The notes: generated by a model from the letters alone, not told the origin. Shown: positions 47,655 to 57,128, numbered from the stretch's first letter. The stretch is DNA of 64,000 nucleotides from Gordonia liuliyuniae (GCF_021739025.1 NZ_JAKKOT010000003.1:372001-436000), one strand, 5' to 3'. A program made the numbers and translations.

Positions 47655-49324
47655 TGCGACGCCTTCCTCTCCGGGTAGAGCCCGTCGGGGACACCGTTGC
47701 CGTCCCAGTTCAACAGGTTGGTGCGTCCGCGCAGTGCCGCGTCTCCCGCTGCACCCTCGCTGGTCTGACGTTCCTGCAAGGCGTGGAACGTCTCGACCGA
47801 CACCGGGGTCGGCCGGCCGCTGGCCTCGCCGAACGCGCCGGAGCCGTACATTCCGGGACCGCCGTCGTAGTCGAGCGAACACGCGAGCTCCTCGAGTTCA
47901 CTGGCGCGCTCGTGTTGTTCGGTGTGCGCGGTCGGGATGACGTATCGGTCGTGATATTTGGCGATCGCCAGGAGACGGTACATCTCGTACATCGTCTCCT
48001 CGGACATGCCGACCGACGCCGGGATCGACGCGTCCGGTTCGCGGCCCAGGTTGATGTCGCGCATGTACGAGCGCATCGCCGCCAACGTCCGCAGCACGTG
48101 CGCGACCTTGTCGGTGTCGCCTGCCGTGAACAGTTCGGCGAGGTATTCGAGCGGGATCCGCAGCGCGTCGATCGCACCGAACAGCGTGCCTGCCGCCTCG
48201 CCGTCGTGCCCCTGCTCGGTGAGGAGGTCGACGATCGGCGAGAGTGGCGGCACGTACCAGACCATCGGCATCGTCCGATACTCCGGGTGCAGCGGCAGCG
48301 CGATCCGATACTTCTTGGCCAGCGCGTACACCGGTGAGCGTCGAGCCGCGTCGAGCCATTCGTCGGTGATGCCCGCGGCGCGCGCCTGGCGAATCACCTC
48401 CGGGTCCTGCGGATCGAGCATCAGATCGAGTTGTGCCTCGTACAGGTCGGTGTCGTTCTCGACGGACGCGGCCTCGGTGACGCGGTCGGCGTCGTAGAGG
48501 ACCAGACCGATGTAGCGCAGACGTCCCACGCAGGTCTCCGCGCAGACCGTCGGCTGCCCGACCTCGATGCGCGGATAGCAGAACGTGCACTTCTCGGCTT
48601 TGCCGGACCGGTGGTTGAAGTAGATCTTCTTGTACGGGCAGCCGGTGACGCACTGCCGCCAGCCGCGGCATCGGTCCTGGTCGACGAGGACGATCCCGTC
48701 CTCGGACCGCTTGTAGATGGCGCCAGACGGACAGGAGGCCATGCACGACGGGTTGAGGCAGTGCTCGCAGATCCGCGGGAGGTAGAACATGAACGTCTGC
48801 TCGTAGGAGAACTTGATCTGCGCCTCCGACTCGGCGCGCAGCTTCGCGATGATCGGGTCGAGTTCGGCGGCCTCCGGTCCGCCTCCGAGGTTGTCGTCCC
48901 AGTTCGCCGACCACGTGACCTTCGTGTCCTTGCCGGTGATCAGCGACTTCGGTCGGGCGACGGGGAAGTCGTCGCCCAGCGGAGCATTGATGAGTTTCTC
49001 GTAGTCGTAGGTCCACGGCTCGTAGTAGTCGTGCAACGTCGGCTGGACGGGACTGTGGAAGATGGTGAGCAGCTTCTGCAGCCGTCCGCCCGCGCGCAAT
49101 CGCAGCCGGCCTCGCCCATCGAGCTTCCACCCGCCGCGCCACCGTTCCTGGTCCTCGTACTGCCGCGGATACCCCTGCCCGGGGCGGGTCTCCACATTGT
49201 TGAACCAGACGTATTCGGTGCCCGCCCGGTTGGTCCACGCCTGCTTGCACGTGACCGAACAGGTGTGGCAGCCGATGCACTTGTCGAGATTCATCACCAT
49301 CGCGACCTGCGCCATGACTCGCAT
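47651..49324 (-). CDS. narH: Respiratory nitrate reductase beta subunit, iron-sulfur
   Basis: 557 residues, electron-transfer subunit with four Fe-S clusters. All four Cys groups are visible: CIGCHTCSVTC near the N-terminus, CEHCLNPSCMASCPSG, CRGWRQCVTGCPYKK (the Trp in place of a Cys marks the [3Fe-4S] cluster as in E. coli NarH) and CTFCYPRIEVGQPTVCAETC. ATG 49,324 shares one base with the narG stop (TGATG); an internal ATG at 49,315 is less likely because family members begin a few residues earlier. Confidence 0.98.
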   Translation of the reverse strand: MRVMAQVAMVMNLDKCIGCHTCSVTCKQAWTNRAGTEYVWFNNVETRPGQGYPRQYEDQERWRGGWKLDGRGRLRLRAGGRLQKLLTIFHSPVQPTLHDYYEPWTYDYEKLINAPLGDDFPVARPKSLITGKDTKVTWSANWDDNLGGGPEAAELDPIIAKLRAESEAQIKFSYEQTFMFYLPRICEHCLNPSCMASCPSGAIYKRSEDGIVLVDQDRCRGWRQCVTGCPYKKIYFNHRSGKAEKCTFCYPRIEVGQPTVCAETCVGRLRYIGLVLYDADRVTEAASVENDTDLYEAQLDLMLDPQDPEVIRQARAAGITDEWLDAARRSPVYALAKKYRIALPLHPEYRTMPMVWYVPPLSPIVDLLTEQGHDGEAAGTLFGAIDALRIPLEYLAELFTAGDTDKVAHVLRTLAAMRSYMRDINLGREPDASIPASVGMSEETMYEMYRLLAIAKYHDRYVIPTAHTEQHERASELEELACSLDYDGGPGMYGSGAFGEASGRPTPVSVETFHALQERQTSEGAAGDAALRGRTNLLNWDGNGVPDGLYPERKASQ

Positions 49325-52300
49325 CAGTACGTGACCTCCTGGCTGCGTTTACGGATTGTCGAGACCATGTCCCGCTGATTTCCCGTCGGACCGAGATAGT
49401 TGAACGCGTACGACAGTTGCGCGTACCCGCCGATCAGGTGCGACGGCTTGACCAGCAGTCGCGTCGCCGAGTTGTGAATGCCGCCGCGTCGGCCCGTGGC
49501 CTCCGACTTGGGGACGTCGATGGTGCGTTCCTGCGCGTGGTGCACGTAGCAGACGCCTTCGGGCATCCGGTGGCTGACGACGGCGCGCGCGACGAACACG
49601 CCGTTGGCGTTGACGCATTCGATCCAGTCGTTGTCCTTCACGTCGATCGACTCCGCGTCCTCCGCCGACATCCAGCACGTCGGGCCGCCGCGGGAGAGCG
49701 ACAGCATCAACAGGTTGTCCTGGTATTCGGAGTGGATCGACCACTTGTTGTGCGGGGTCAGGTAGCGGACGGTGATCTCCTTCTCACCGTTGGCTCCGAG
49801 CTTCGGTTCGCCGAACAGACGGTGCATGTCGAGGGGCGGCCGGTAGATCGGCAGGGATTCGCCGATGTCGATCATCCAGTCGTGGTCGAGGTAGAAGTGC
49901 ATGCGTCCGGTGAGCGTGTGGAACGGCTTGTCGCGTTCGATGTTGACGGTGAACGGGGCGTACCGTCGCCCGCCGGTCTCCGACCCCGACCATTCCGGCG
50001 AGGTGATCACCGGGACCGGTCCGGCCTGTGTGTCGGGGAACGTGATCCGCTTCTCCTCCGAACCGGAGGCGAGGTCGACGAGCGTCTTACCGACACGTCT
50101 CTCCAATTTCTCGAAGCCGTCGACGGCGAGCGCGCCGTTCGTCGTCCCGGAGAACGTCAGGATCGCTTCGGCGAGTTTCTCGTCGGTTTCGATCGCGGGC
50201 CTGCCTGCGCCTGCACCGGACTGCATCACACCGTTCTTGGCGGCCAAGCGCGGGATCTGCGAGGCGATGTCGTAGTTGACGTTCTTGACGGTGAAACCGA
50301 GTGTGTCCGCCAACGGTCCGACCGTCGCCAACTTGTCGGCGATCGCCGTGTAGTCGCGTTCGACCACCGCGAACGTCGGCATGTTGACGCCCGGCTTTCC
50401 GGGGTTGCCTTCCTCGCGCCAGTCGACGACGCGGCCGTGCGGTTGCGCAGTCTCACCGGGGGTGTCGTGCTGGACGGGCGTGCTGACCAGGTCGTGGCGG
50501 GTCCCCAGGTGGGTCTTCGCCAGGTGGGAGAGCTTCTCGGCGAGCAGGTGGAACAGTTCGAAGTCGCTCTTGGCCTCCCACGGCGGGTCGATCGCCGGGG
50601 TGAAGGCGTGTACGAACGGATGCATGTCGGTGGAACTGAGATCGTGCTTCTCGTACCAGGTGGCCGCGGGCAGCACGATGTCCGAGAGCAGGGTCGTGCT
50701 CGTCATGCGGAAGTCCGCCGACAGCATCAGGTCGAGCTTGCCCTCGGGTGCGGTGTCGTGCCAGGCGACGCTCGACGGCCGCGGCGTCTGCGGGTCTTCG
50801 GAACCGAGCACGTTGTGGTGGGTGCCGAGGAGATGTCGCAGGAAGTACTCGTTGCCCTTCGCCGACGACCCGAGCAGATTCGACCGCCACAGCACCAGGG
50901 TGCGCGGCCAGTTCTCGGGAGCGTCGACGTCGCTGATCGCGGGGGTGAGTCCGCCGTCGCGCAACTTCTCCGCCACATACGACGCTGCGTCCGGCGCGTC
51001 GCCCGCGGCGACGGCGGCCTGCGCGTCGTCGGCGACATCGAGCGGGTTCGCGGTGAACTGCGGATAGAACGGCATCCATCCGAGCGCCGCCGACTGGGCG
51101 ATCGCGTCGGCGGTGTGCTCGTGGTCGAGCGTGCCCTGCGAGAGCGGGGACGCCAGCGCCGACGTCGAGTAGCCGTCGCCCCGCCACTGGTCGGTGTGCA
51201 TGTACCAGTACGAGGTGCCGGGCTGGGTGCGCGGTGGACGCGACCAGTCGAGGCCGTTGGCGAGGGAGATCCAGCCGGTCATCGGACGGCACTTCTCCTG
51301 GCCGACGTAGTGCGCCCAACCGCCGCCGTTCCGGCCCATGCTGCCGGTCAACAACAGCATCGCGAGGATCGCACGGTAGGTCGCGTCGCCGTGGAACCAC
51401 TGGCAGATGCCCGCGCCCATGATGATCATCGAGCGTCCGCCCGACTCGCGGGCGTTGGTCGCGAACTCGCGGGCCACCCGGATCGCGGTGTCGGCGGGCA
51501 CCGACGTGATCGCCTCCTGCCAGGCGGGGGTGTATTGCACGGACGCGTCGTCGTAGCCGGTGGGCCAGACGCCGGGTAGTCCGTCTCGTTGCACGCCGTA
51601 CTGGGCGAGCATCAGGTCGAACACCGTGGTGACGAGGTGTCCGTGGATGCGGCGGGTCGGCACACCGCGGACGATGACGCTTCCGCTGCCGTCGGGGGCG
51701 TCGAATGCTGGGAAGCTCACTTCGCGCGGCTCGTGGCCGCCGTCGTAGAGGCTGAGCGCGGGGACGACGTCGCCGAGGTCGAGGTTCCATTTGCCTTCGC
51801 CGGATTCGGCGTACCGGAACCCCAGCGACCCGTTCGGGGCGACGGGGGTGTCGGTGATCGAGTCGAGGACGACCGGTTTCCACTGCTCCTCGGCGCCAGG
51901 TGCGTCGTCTGGGCCGTCGGTCGGCGCGCCGTCGAGTTCGTCGGCTGTCACGAACTTGCCTGCGACGAGGGTGCCGTCGCGCTCGTCGAGGCGGATCAGG
52001 AACGGCAGGTCGGTGTACTTGCGCGAGTAGTCGGCGAAGAACGGGGTCTGCCCGTCGACGTAGAACTCGCGCATGATCACGTGCCCCATCGCCATGGCGA
52101 GGGCGGCGTCGGTGCCCGCCTGGGCGGGGAGCCATTCGTCGGCGAACTTCGTGTTGTCGGCGTAGTCGGGGGAGACGGTGACGACCTTGGTGCCCCGGTA
52201 CCGTGCCTCGGCCATCCAGTGCGCATCGGGAGTGCGGGTCACCGGGACGTTGGAGCCCCACATCATCAGGTACGACGCGTCCCACCAGTCGCCGGACTCG

Positions 52301-53049
52301 GGCACGTCGGTCTGGTCGCCGAACACTTGCGGGCTCGCGACGGGAAGGTCGGCGTACCAGTCGTAGAACGACGTCATGACGCCGCCGATCAACTGGACGA
52401 ACCGGGTGCCGACGCAATGGCTCACGATCGACATCGCGGGGATCGGGGAGAAGCCGGAGCAACGGTCGGGCCCGTACGTCTTGATGGTGTGCACGTGGGC
52501 CGCGGCGGCGATCTCGATCGCCTCGTCCCAGGTGACCCGGACCAGTCCGCCCTTGCCGCGCGCCTGCTGATAGGAGCGACGCCGCATCGGATCGTTCACG
52601 ACGTCGGCCCACGCGAGGACCGGGTCGCCGCCGACCTTCTTCTTGGCCTCCCGGAACATCTCGACGAGGACGCCCCGTGCGTACGGGTGCCGCACTCGGG
52701 TCGGGGAGTACGTGTACCAGGAGAACGCGGCGCCGCGCGGGCAGCCGCGTGGCTCGTACTCGGGGCGGTCGGGACCGACCGACGGATAGTCGGTCTCCTG
52801 CGTCTCCCACGTGATGATGCCGTCTTTGACGTACACCTTCCACGAACACGATCCGGTGCAGTTGACGCCGTGCGTCGACCGGACGATCTTGTCGTGGCTC
52901 CACCGATCCCGGTAGAAGACGTCGCCCTTGCGGCCACCGTCGCGGAACACGGCGCGACCGTCGTCGCTCTCATCCCATTTGGTGAAGAAGTTGCCGATAT
53001 CGAGTAGGGCTTGCGCCGCCGGGCCTTGCACGCTGTGAGACTCCCGCAT
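49324..53049 (-). CDS. narG: Respiratory nitrate reductase alpha subunit, molybdopterin
   Basis: 1,241 residues from ATG 53,049. It is the catalytic subunit reducing nitrate to nitrite at a bis-MGD molybdenum site, facing the cytoplasm. The N-terminal FS0 cluster ligands are in STHGVNCTGSCSWKVYVKDG (a His and two Cys) and RGCPRGAAFS; the molybdenum Asp lies in FYDWYADLPVASPQVFGDQT. A longer start at 53,100 would add 17 basic residues, but a TAGAGT -10 element 7-12 bases before ATG 53,049 supports that start and a nearly leaderless message. First gene of narGHJIK-cupin. Confidence 0.98.
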   Translation of the reverse strand: MRESHSVQGPAAQALLDIGNFFTKWDESDDGRAVFRDGGRKGDVFYRDRWSHDKIVRSTHGVNCTGSCSWKVYVKDGIITWETQETDYPSVGPDRPEYEPRGCPRGAAFSWYTYSPTRVRHPYARGVLVEMFREAKKKVGGDPVLAWADVVNDPMRRRSYQQARGKGGLVRVTWDEAIEIAAAAHVHTIKTYGPDRCSGFSPIPAMSIVSHCVGTRFVQLIGGVMTSFYDWYADLPVASPQVFGDQTDVPESGDWWDASYLMMWGSNVPVTRTPDAHWMAEARYRGTKVVTVSPDYADNTKFADEWLPAQAGTDAALAMAMGHVIMREFYVDGQTPFFADYSRKYTDLPFLIRLDERDGTLVAGKFVTADELDGAPTDGPDDAPGAEEQWKPVVLDSITDTPVAPNGSLGFRYAESGEGKWNLDLGDVVPALSLYDGGHEPREVSFPAFDAPDGSGSVIVRGVPTRRIHGHLVTTVFDLMLAQYGVQRDGLPGVWPTGYDDASVQYTPAWQEAITSVPADTAIRVAREFATNARESGGRSMIIMGAGICQWFHGDATYRAILAMLLLTGSMGRNGGGWAHYVGQEKCRPMTGWISLANGLDWSRPPRTQPGTSYWYMHTDQWRGDGYSTSALASPLSQGTLDHEHTADAIAQSAALGWMPFYPQFTANPLDVADDAQAAVAAGDAPDAASYVAEKLRDGGLTPAISDVDAPENWPRTLVLWRSNLLGSSAKGNEYFLRHLLGTHHNVLGSEDPQTPRPSSVAWHDTAPEGKLDLMLSADFRMTSTTLLSDIVLPAATWYEKHDLSSTDMHPFVHAFTPAIDPPWEAKSDFELFHLLAEKLSHLAKTHLGTRHDLVSTPVQHDTPGETAQPHGRVVDWREEGNPGKPGVNMPTFAVVERDYTAIADKLATVGPLADTLGFTVKNVNYDIASQIPRLAAKNGVMQSGAGAGRPAIETDEKLAEAILTFSGTTNGALAVDGFEKLERRVGKTLVDLASGSEEKRITFPDTQAGPVPVITSPEWSGSETGGRRYAPFTVNIERDKPFHTLTGRMHFYLDHDWMIDIGESLPIYRPPLDMHRLFGEPKLGANGEKEITVRYLTPHNKWSIHSEYQDNLLMLSLSRGGPTCWMSAEDAESIDVKDNDWIECVNANGVFVARAVVSHRMPEGVCYVHHAQERTIDVPKSEATGRRGGIHNSATRLLVKPSHLIGGYAQLSYAFNYLGPTGNQRDMVSTIRKRSQEVTY

Positions 53050-53056
53050 GGGTCGG

Positions 53057-53062
53057 ACTCTA
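53057..53062 (-). promoter_or_regulatory. Candidate -10 element of the nar operon
   Basis: On the minus strand TAGAGT ends 7 bases before the narG ATG, so transcription would start at or next to the ATG. No clear FNR- or NnaR-type site was recognised by eye in the 175 bases to the next gene start, and the -35 region is not distinct. Confidence 0.4.
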
Positions 53063-53225
53063 TGCCTGAAATGCCGCCAGAATCGGCGTTCTCGCGACAT
53101 TCGGGACCTTCGGGCAGCAGCGTCCCAGGCCGTCGTCCCCGGAGTGAGGGAGGCCTTACCGAGTTATCCACAGGTCGGCCGATGGCGGCCTTCCGTGATC
53201 GTCGGTCATGCGTCACGATTCGGGT

Positions 53226-54076
53226 ATGGGGGATCAGGTGGCGTGCGCTCGCCTCGCGCGATTGATTAGAGACCAGGACGGCGTCGTCGCCCGGCGGCAG
53301 GTACTGGCATGCGGTCTGGGGTCGGCCTTCGTCCGCAGTCGGCTCCGCAGCGGCGCGTGGGTGAGCGTCGATCCGGGCGTGTACGTCACGCACACCGGGC
53401 CACTGTCATGGCGACAACGAGCGTGGTGTGCGGTCCTTGGCGCCTGGCCTGCGGCGTTGAGTCACGGGTCGTCGGTGCGTGCGGCGATGGGTCCGGACGA
53501 GGGCCGACGTGCGGAGGCGATCCATATCGCCGTCGCCGAGGGTCGACGTGTCACGCGCAGACGCGGTGTCGTCGTTCATCATCGGGCGTCGTTCGACGCC
53601 GTTGTGCAGGCCCATCTGTCACCTCCCCGCATCCGCCTCGAGGAAGCGGTGCTCGACAACTCATCCTCGCGGTCCTCGCCGACATTCGCGACGGAACGTG
53701 CTCCGCACTCGAGCACGCATATCTGACCGAGGTCGAACGTCCGCACGGTCTCCCGACTCCCATTCGGCAATCCCCGACTCGCGGACGGCGCCGCGGATTC
53801 CGCGACATGGAGTATCCGGACTTCGGCCTCGTCGTCGAACTCGACGGACGGGCCTTCCACGACAGCGTCGCCGACCGCGACCGCGACATGGAACGCGACT
53901 TGGATGCGGCGATCGAGTCGGGCCTCGAAACCAAGCGTCTCGGCTGGGGGCAGTCCTTCGTACGGCCGTGCGTCACCGCGGTCAAGATGGGCAAGATCTT
54001 CGCCAGACACGGCTGGGCGGGCGCGCCGACGCCCTGTTCCTCGCCCGACTGCGCTGTCCGACGATCAATCGTGTAG
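53226..54076 (+). pseudogene. Broken AbiEi-antitoxin/DUF559-endonuclease-like gene
   Basis: The first part (53,226 to about 53,655) encodes an N-terminal winged-helix region of the AbiEi antitoxin type (DQVACARLARLIRDQDGVVA, WVSVDPGVYVTHTGPLSWRQ). Just after IRLEEAVLD the frame is lost. The rest (about 53,655-54,076, another frame) encodes ILAVLADIRDGTCSALEHAY and a DUF559/Vsr-like end with DFGLVVELDGRAFHD. Full-length relatives have some 50-60 more residues between these parts, so a deletion with a frameshift has joined the halves. The gene is probably inactive. It lies upstream of and divergent from narG. Confidence 0.75.
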
Positions 54077-54111
54077 ATCGTTACCCGAATCGGGTAACGA
54101 TCTACACGATT
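54067..54111. terminator. Perfect 21-bp hairpin before the rpsH promoter
   Basis: A 21-bp perfect stem (54,067-54,087 with 54,091-54,111) has a 3-base AAT loop; its inner arm reads GTTACCCG. There is no T-run. It overlaps the last codons of the broken AbiEi-like gene and ends 33 bases before the -35 of the second ribosomal promoter, which it would insulate. Confidence 0.7.
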
Positions 54112-54144
54112 AACTGTCGATGGCTCCTCGCCCGACTGCCCGAT

Positions 54145-54173
54145 TTGGTCCTCGCCAGCGAGTTCCCTACACT
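54145..54173 (+). promoter_or_regulatory. Promoter of the rpsH half of the spc operon
   Basis: TTGGTC (54,145-54,150), a 17-base spacer, then TACACT (54,168-54,173). The block TACACTAGACCAGTTGCCTG (54,168-54,187) matches the rplN promoter block at 35,116 in 18 of 20 positions. Transcription would begin near 54,180, giving a leader of about 190 bases. Confidence 0.8.
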
Positions 54174-54268
54174 AGACCAGTTGCCTGGGTGAAGTGTGCC
54201 CCCGGGACTTACAACTTCATAGCTCGCGGGTGCCGGTGAAAAGCCAATGGCATCAGCGGGGGAGAACA

Positions 54269-54385
54269 ATGCACAACTATCCACTTCGTGGAAGGCCCAC
54301 CGGCGCATCATGCGAGAAATCGCAGGTCACCGCTGTATGGGAACCGCTACGAGAAAGGTTGACGGTCAACCATGACCATGACTGA
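54269..54385 (+). CDS. Possible 38-residue leader peptide overlapping rpsH
   Basis: ATG 54,269 follows GGGGGAG and opens a 38-residue frame ([20 protein letters not shown] to the end) whose stop lies 14 bases inside rpsH in another frame. The overlap would couple its translation to rpsH. Nothing resembles a known protein. It could be a genuine leader peptide or a chance frame in the long leader; the spacing of the ribosome site (4 bases) is short. Confidence 0.3.
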   Translation: MHNYPLRGRPTGASCEKSQVTAVWEPLRERLTVNHDHD

Positions 54386-54770
54386 CCCGATCGCAGACTT
54401 TCTGACACGTCTGCGCAACGCCAACTCGGCGTTTCACGACGAGGTGAGCCTCCCGTCGTCGAAGATCAAGGTGAACATCGCCGAGATCCTCAAGCGCGAG
54501 GGCTACATCACCGACTTCAGCGTCGAAGACGCAGAGGTCGGCAAGAAGCTCGTCGTCACCCTGAAGTACGGCCCGAGCCGGGAGCGCAGCATCGCTGGTC
54601 TCCGTCGCGTCTCGAAGCCGGGCCTCCGGGTGTACGCGAAGTCCACCAACTTGCCCAAGGTTCTGGGCGGCCTCGGCGTGGCCATCATCTCCACGTCGTC
54701 CGGTCTGCTCACTGATCGCCAGGCAGCCAACCAGGGCGTGGGCGGCGAAGTCCTCGCCTTCGTCTGGTAG
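54372..54770 (+). CDS. rpsH: 30S ribosomal protein S8
   Basis: 132 residues, full length. S8 binds helix 21 of 16S rRNA and in enterobacteria represses the spc operon. The family ends are clear: [20 protein letters not shown] at the start and [27 protein letters not shown] at the end. It begins the second spc segment here instead of following rpsN directly. Preceded by AGAAAGG. Confidence 0.99.
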   Translation: MTMTDPIADFLTRLRNANSAFHDEVSLPSSKIKVNIAEILKREGYITDFSVEDAEVGKKLVVTLKYGPSRERSIAGLRRVSKPGLRVYAKSTNLPKVLGGLGVAIISTSSGLLTDRQAANQGVGGEVLAFVW

Positions 54771-54784
54771 GGGAGCGTAGAAAA

Positions 54785-55321
54785 ATGTCGCGTATTGGTA
54801 AGAATCCCATCGCAATCCCGGCCGGCGTCGACGTCAACATCGACGGCCAGGACGTGAAGGTCAAGGGCCCGAAGGGCGAACTGAGCCTCACTGTCTCCGA
54901 GCCGATCGAGGTGACGAAGGAAGAGAGCTCCATCGTCGTCACCCGCCCGAACGACGAGCGTCGCAGCCGTGCCCTGCACGGACTGAGCCGTACCCTCGTC
55001 AACAACCTGGTGGTCGGCGTGACCCAGGGCTACACCACGAAGATGGAAATCTACGGTGTCGGCTACCGCGTCCAGGCCAAGGGCAAGGACCTCGAGTTCG
55101 CCCTCGGCTACAGCCATCCCGTGCCGATCGAGGCACCGGAAGGCATCACCTTCGCCGTCGAATCGCCCACCAAGTTCTCGATCTCGGGCATCGACAAGCA
55201 GCAAGTCGGCCAGATCTCGGCGAACATCCGCCGTCTGCGTCGCCCCGACCCGTACAAGGGCAAGGGCGTGCGTTACGAGGGTGAGCAGATCCGCCGCAAG
55301 GTCGGAAAGACGGGTAAGTAG
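54785..55321 (+). CDS. rplF: 50S ribosomal protein L6
   Basis: 178 residues. L6 lies near the factor-binding site and binds 23S rRNA helix 97. Typical features are [40 protein letters not shown] and the C-terminal [20 protein letters not shown]. It starts 14 bases after rpsH. Confidence 0.99.
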   Translation: MSRIGKNPIAIPAGVDVNIDGQDVKVKGPKGELSLTVSEPIEVTKEESSIVVTRPNDERRSRALHGLSRTLVNNLVVGVTQGYTTKMEIYGVGYRVQAKGKDLEFALGYSHPVPIEAPEGITFAVESPTKFSISGIDKQQVGQISANIRRLRRPDPYKGKGVRYEGEQIRRKVGKTGK

Positions 55322-55323
55322 AC

Positions 55324-55734
55324 ATGTCTGAAACAACTCAAACGACCACCAAAGCACGCAAGCCCCTCGGCAAGGACGTGTCGACGCGCCGCCGCACCGC
55401 GACGAACCGCCGTCACTTCCGTCTGCGCAAGCACATCGCCGGAACGGCAGAGCGTCCGCGCCTGGCCGTCAAGCGCAGCAGCCGTCACATCCACGTGCAG
55501 GTCATCGACGATCTGACCGGTCGCACGCTGGCAGCGGCCAGCACCATCGAAGCTGACGTTCGCGCAGCCGGTGGCGACAAGTCGGCACAGGCCAGCAAGG
55601 TCGGCGAGCTCGTCGCCGCCCGCGCCAAGGCCGCAGGCATCGACGCTGTGGTCTTCGACCGCGGCGGCAAGGCGTACCACGGCCGCATCGCGGCACTGGC
55701 CGACGCCGCCCGCGAGGGAGGCCTGAAGTTCTGA
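55324..55734 (+). CDS. rplR: 50S ribosomal protein L18
   Basis: 136 residues, with a Thr/Lys-rich N-terminal extension common in actinobacteria. L18 binds 5S rRNA. The core motifs [40 protein letters not shown] and [20 protein letters not shown] are intact. It starts 2 bases after rplF. Confidence 0.99.
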   Translation: MSETTQTTTKARKPLGKDVSTRRRTATNRRHFRLRKHIAGTAERPRLAVKRSSRHIHVQVIDDLTGRTLAAASTIEADVRAAGGDKSAQASKVGELVAARAKAAGIDAVVFDRGGKAYHGRIAALADAAREGGLKF

Positions 55735-55771
55735 TGATGATCAACAAGACCAACACTGGAGGGGACATCTG

Positions 55772-56422
55772 ATGCCCGGACGTCAGCGTGATGGCGGCAA
55801 CGGACCCGCCGGAAACAGCAGCAACACCAACAGCAACGAGCGCGGCCGTGGCCGCGGAGACCGTCGCGACAACCGCGGAGGGCGTGACCGCGAAGAGCGG
55901 AACCAGCTCGAGCGCGTCGTCACGATCAACCGCGTGTCCAAGGTCGTCAAGGGCGGTCGACGCTTCAGCTTCACCGCTCTCGTCGTCGTCGGCGACGGCC
56001 AGGGCATGGTCGGCGTCGGCTACGGCAAGGCCAAGGAAGTTCCCGCAGCGATCCAGAAGGGCGTCGAAGAGGCTCGCAAGAACTTCTTCCGCGTCCCGCT
56101 GATCGCGGGCACCGTCACCCACCCCGTTCAGGGTGAGGCGGCTGCCGGTGTCGTCATGCTGCGCCCGGCCAGCTCGGGTACCGGTGTGATCGCCGGTGGC
56201 GCCGTCCGCGCCGTCCTCGAGTGCGCAGGCGTCAGCGACGTCCTGGCGAAGAGCCTCGGCTCGGACAACGCGATCAACGTCGTTCACGCGACGGTCGCCG
56301 CCCTGAAGATGCTGCAGCAGCCCGAAGAGGTCGCTGCTCGTCGCGGACTGACCGTCGAAGAGGTCACCCCCGCCGGCATGCTGCGCGCACGCGCTGCCGC
56401 CGCAGCGAACAAGGGAGCATAA
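55772..56422 (+). CDS. rpsE: 30S ribosomal protein S5
   Basis: 216 residues. S5 helps keep decoding accuracy and contains the double-stranded-RNA-binding fold. An N-terminal tail rich in Gly, Arg and Asn (1-50) is normal in this phylum. The core reads [40 protein letters not shown] and a C-terminal [28 protein letters not shown] precedes the ATG. Confidence 0.99.
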   Translation: MPGRQRDGGNGPAGNSSNTNSNERGRGRGDRRDNRGGRDREERNQLERVVTINRVSKVVKGGRRFSFTALVVVGDGQGMVGVGYGKAKEVPAAIQKGVEEARKNFFRVPLIAGTVTHPVQGEAAAGVVMLRPASSGTGVIAGGAVRAVLECAGVSDVLAKSLGSDNAINVVHATVAALKMLQQPEEVAARRGLTVEEVTPAGMLRARAAAAANKGA

Positions 56423-56425
56423 GCC

Positions 56426-56605
56426 ATGGCTGAACTGAAGATCACCCAGATCAAGGGCACCATCGGTACCAAGAAGAACCAGCGTGACAGCCTGCGCACC
56501 CTTGGACTCAAGGGCATCCGCAAGACCGTCACCCGCGAGGACACGCCGATCAACCGCGGTCTCATCAACGTGGTGCGGCACCTCGTGACAGTCGAAGAGG
56601 TTTAA
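56426..56605 (+). CDS. rpmD: 50S ribosomal protein L30
   Basis: 59 residues, the bacterial short L30. [20 protein letters not shown] is followed by [10 protein letters not shown] and a C-terminal [10 protein letters not shown], all typical. It is too short to appear in most frame listings. It starts 3 bases after rpsE and ends 3 bases before rplO. Confidence 0.98.
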   Translation: MAELKITQIKGTIGTKKNQRDSLRTLGLKGIRKTVTREDTPINRGLINVVRHLVTVEEV

Positions 56606-56608
56606 GTC

Positions 56609-57049
56609 ATGACCATCAAGCTGCACCACCTTCGCCCCGCACCGGGCGCGAAGACCGAAAAGACCCGCGTGGGTCGCGGTGAGGGCTCGAAGGGTAAGAC
56701 CGCGGGTCGCGGCACCAAGGGCACCAAGGCTCGTAAGAATGTGCCTGCCGGCTTCGAAGGCGGCCAGATGCCCATTCACATGCGTCTGCCGAAGCTCAAG
56801 GGCTTCACCAACCGCAACCGCGTGGAGTACCAGGTCGTCAACGTCGGCGACATCGCCAAGCTGTTCCCGGAGGGTGGCGCCATCGGCGTCACCGAGCTCG
56901 TGGCAGCAGGCGCAGTCCGCAAGAACCGTCTCGTCAAGGTTCTCGGCAACGGCGAACTGAACGTCAAGGTCGACGTGACCGCTGACAAGTTCACCGGCTC
57001 CGCCAAAGAGAAGATCGCCGCCGCAGGCGGCACCGCCACCGAGCAGTAA
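56609..57049 (+). CDS. rplO: 50S ribosomal protein L15
   Basis: 146 residues, late-assembly large-subunit protein. The N-terminal Gly/Lys-rich extension ([31 protein letters not shown]) and the core [18 protein letters not shown] are characteristic. It closes the ribosomal part of the operon; a 206-base gap with a hairpin separates it from secY. Confidence 0.99.
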   Translation: MTIKLHHLRPAPGAKTEKTRVGRGEGSKGKTAGRGTKGTKARKNVPAGFEGGQMPIHMRLPKLKGFTNRNRVEYQVVNVGDIAKLFPEGGAIGVTELVAAGAVRKNRLVKVLGNGELNVKVDVTADKFTGSAKEKIAAAGGTATEQ

Positions 57050-57071
57050 GACTTGGTGCACATCTGATCAC

Positions 57072-57128
57072 CCGGTCAGGCGAGCGTAAAACGGACACAT
57101 CGTGTTCGCGACCCGCTCGCCTGACCGG
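57072..57128 (+). terminator. 15-bp hairpin between rplO and secY
   Basis: CCGGTCAGGCGAGCG (57,072-57,086) pairs perfectly with CGCTCGCCTGACCGG (57,114-57,128) around a 27-base loop. There is no T-run. It may end or attenuate transcription from the ribosomal genes. A TAGAGT at 57,147-57,152 could be the -10 of a separate secY promoter, though the -35 is weak. Confidence 0.6.
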
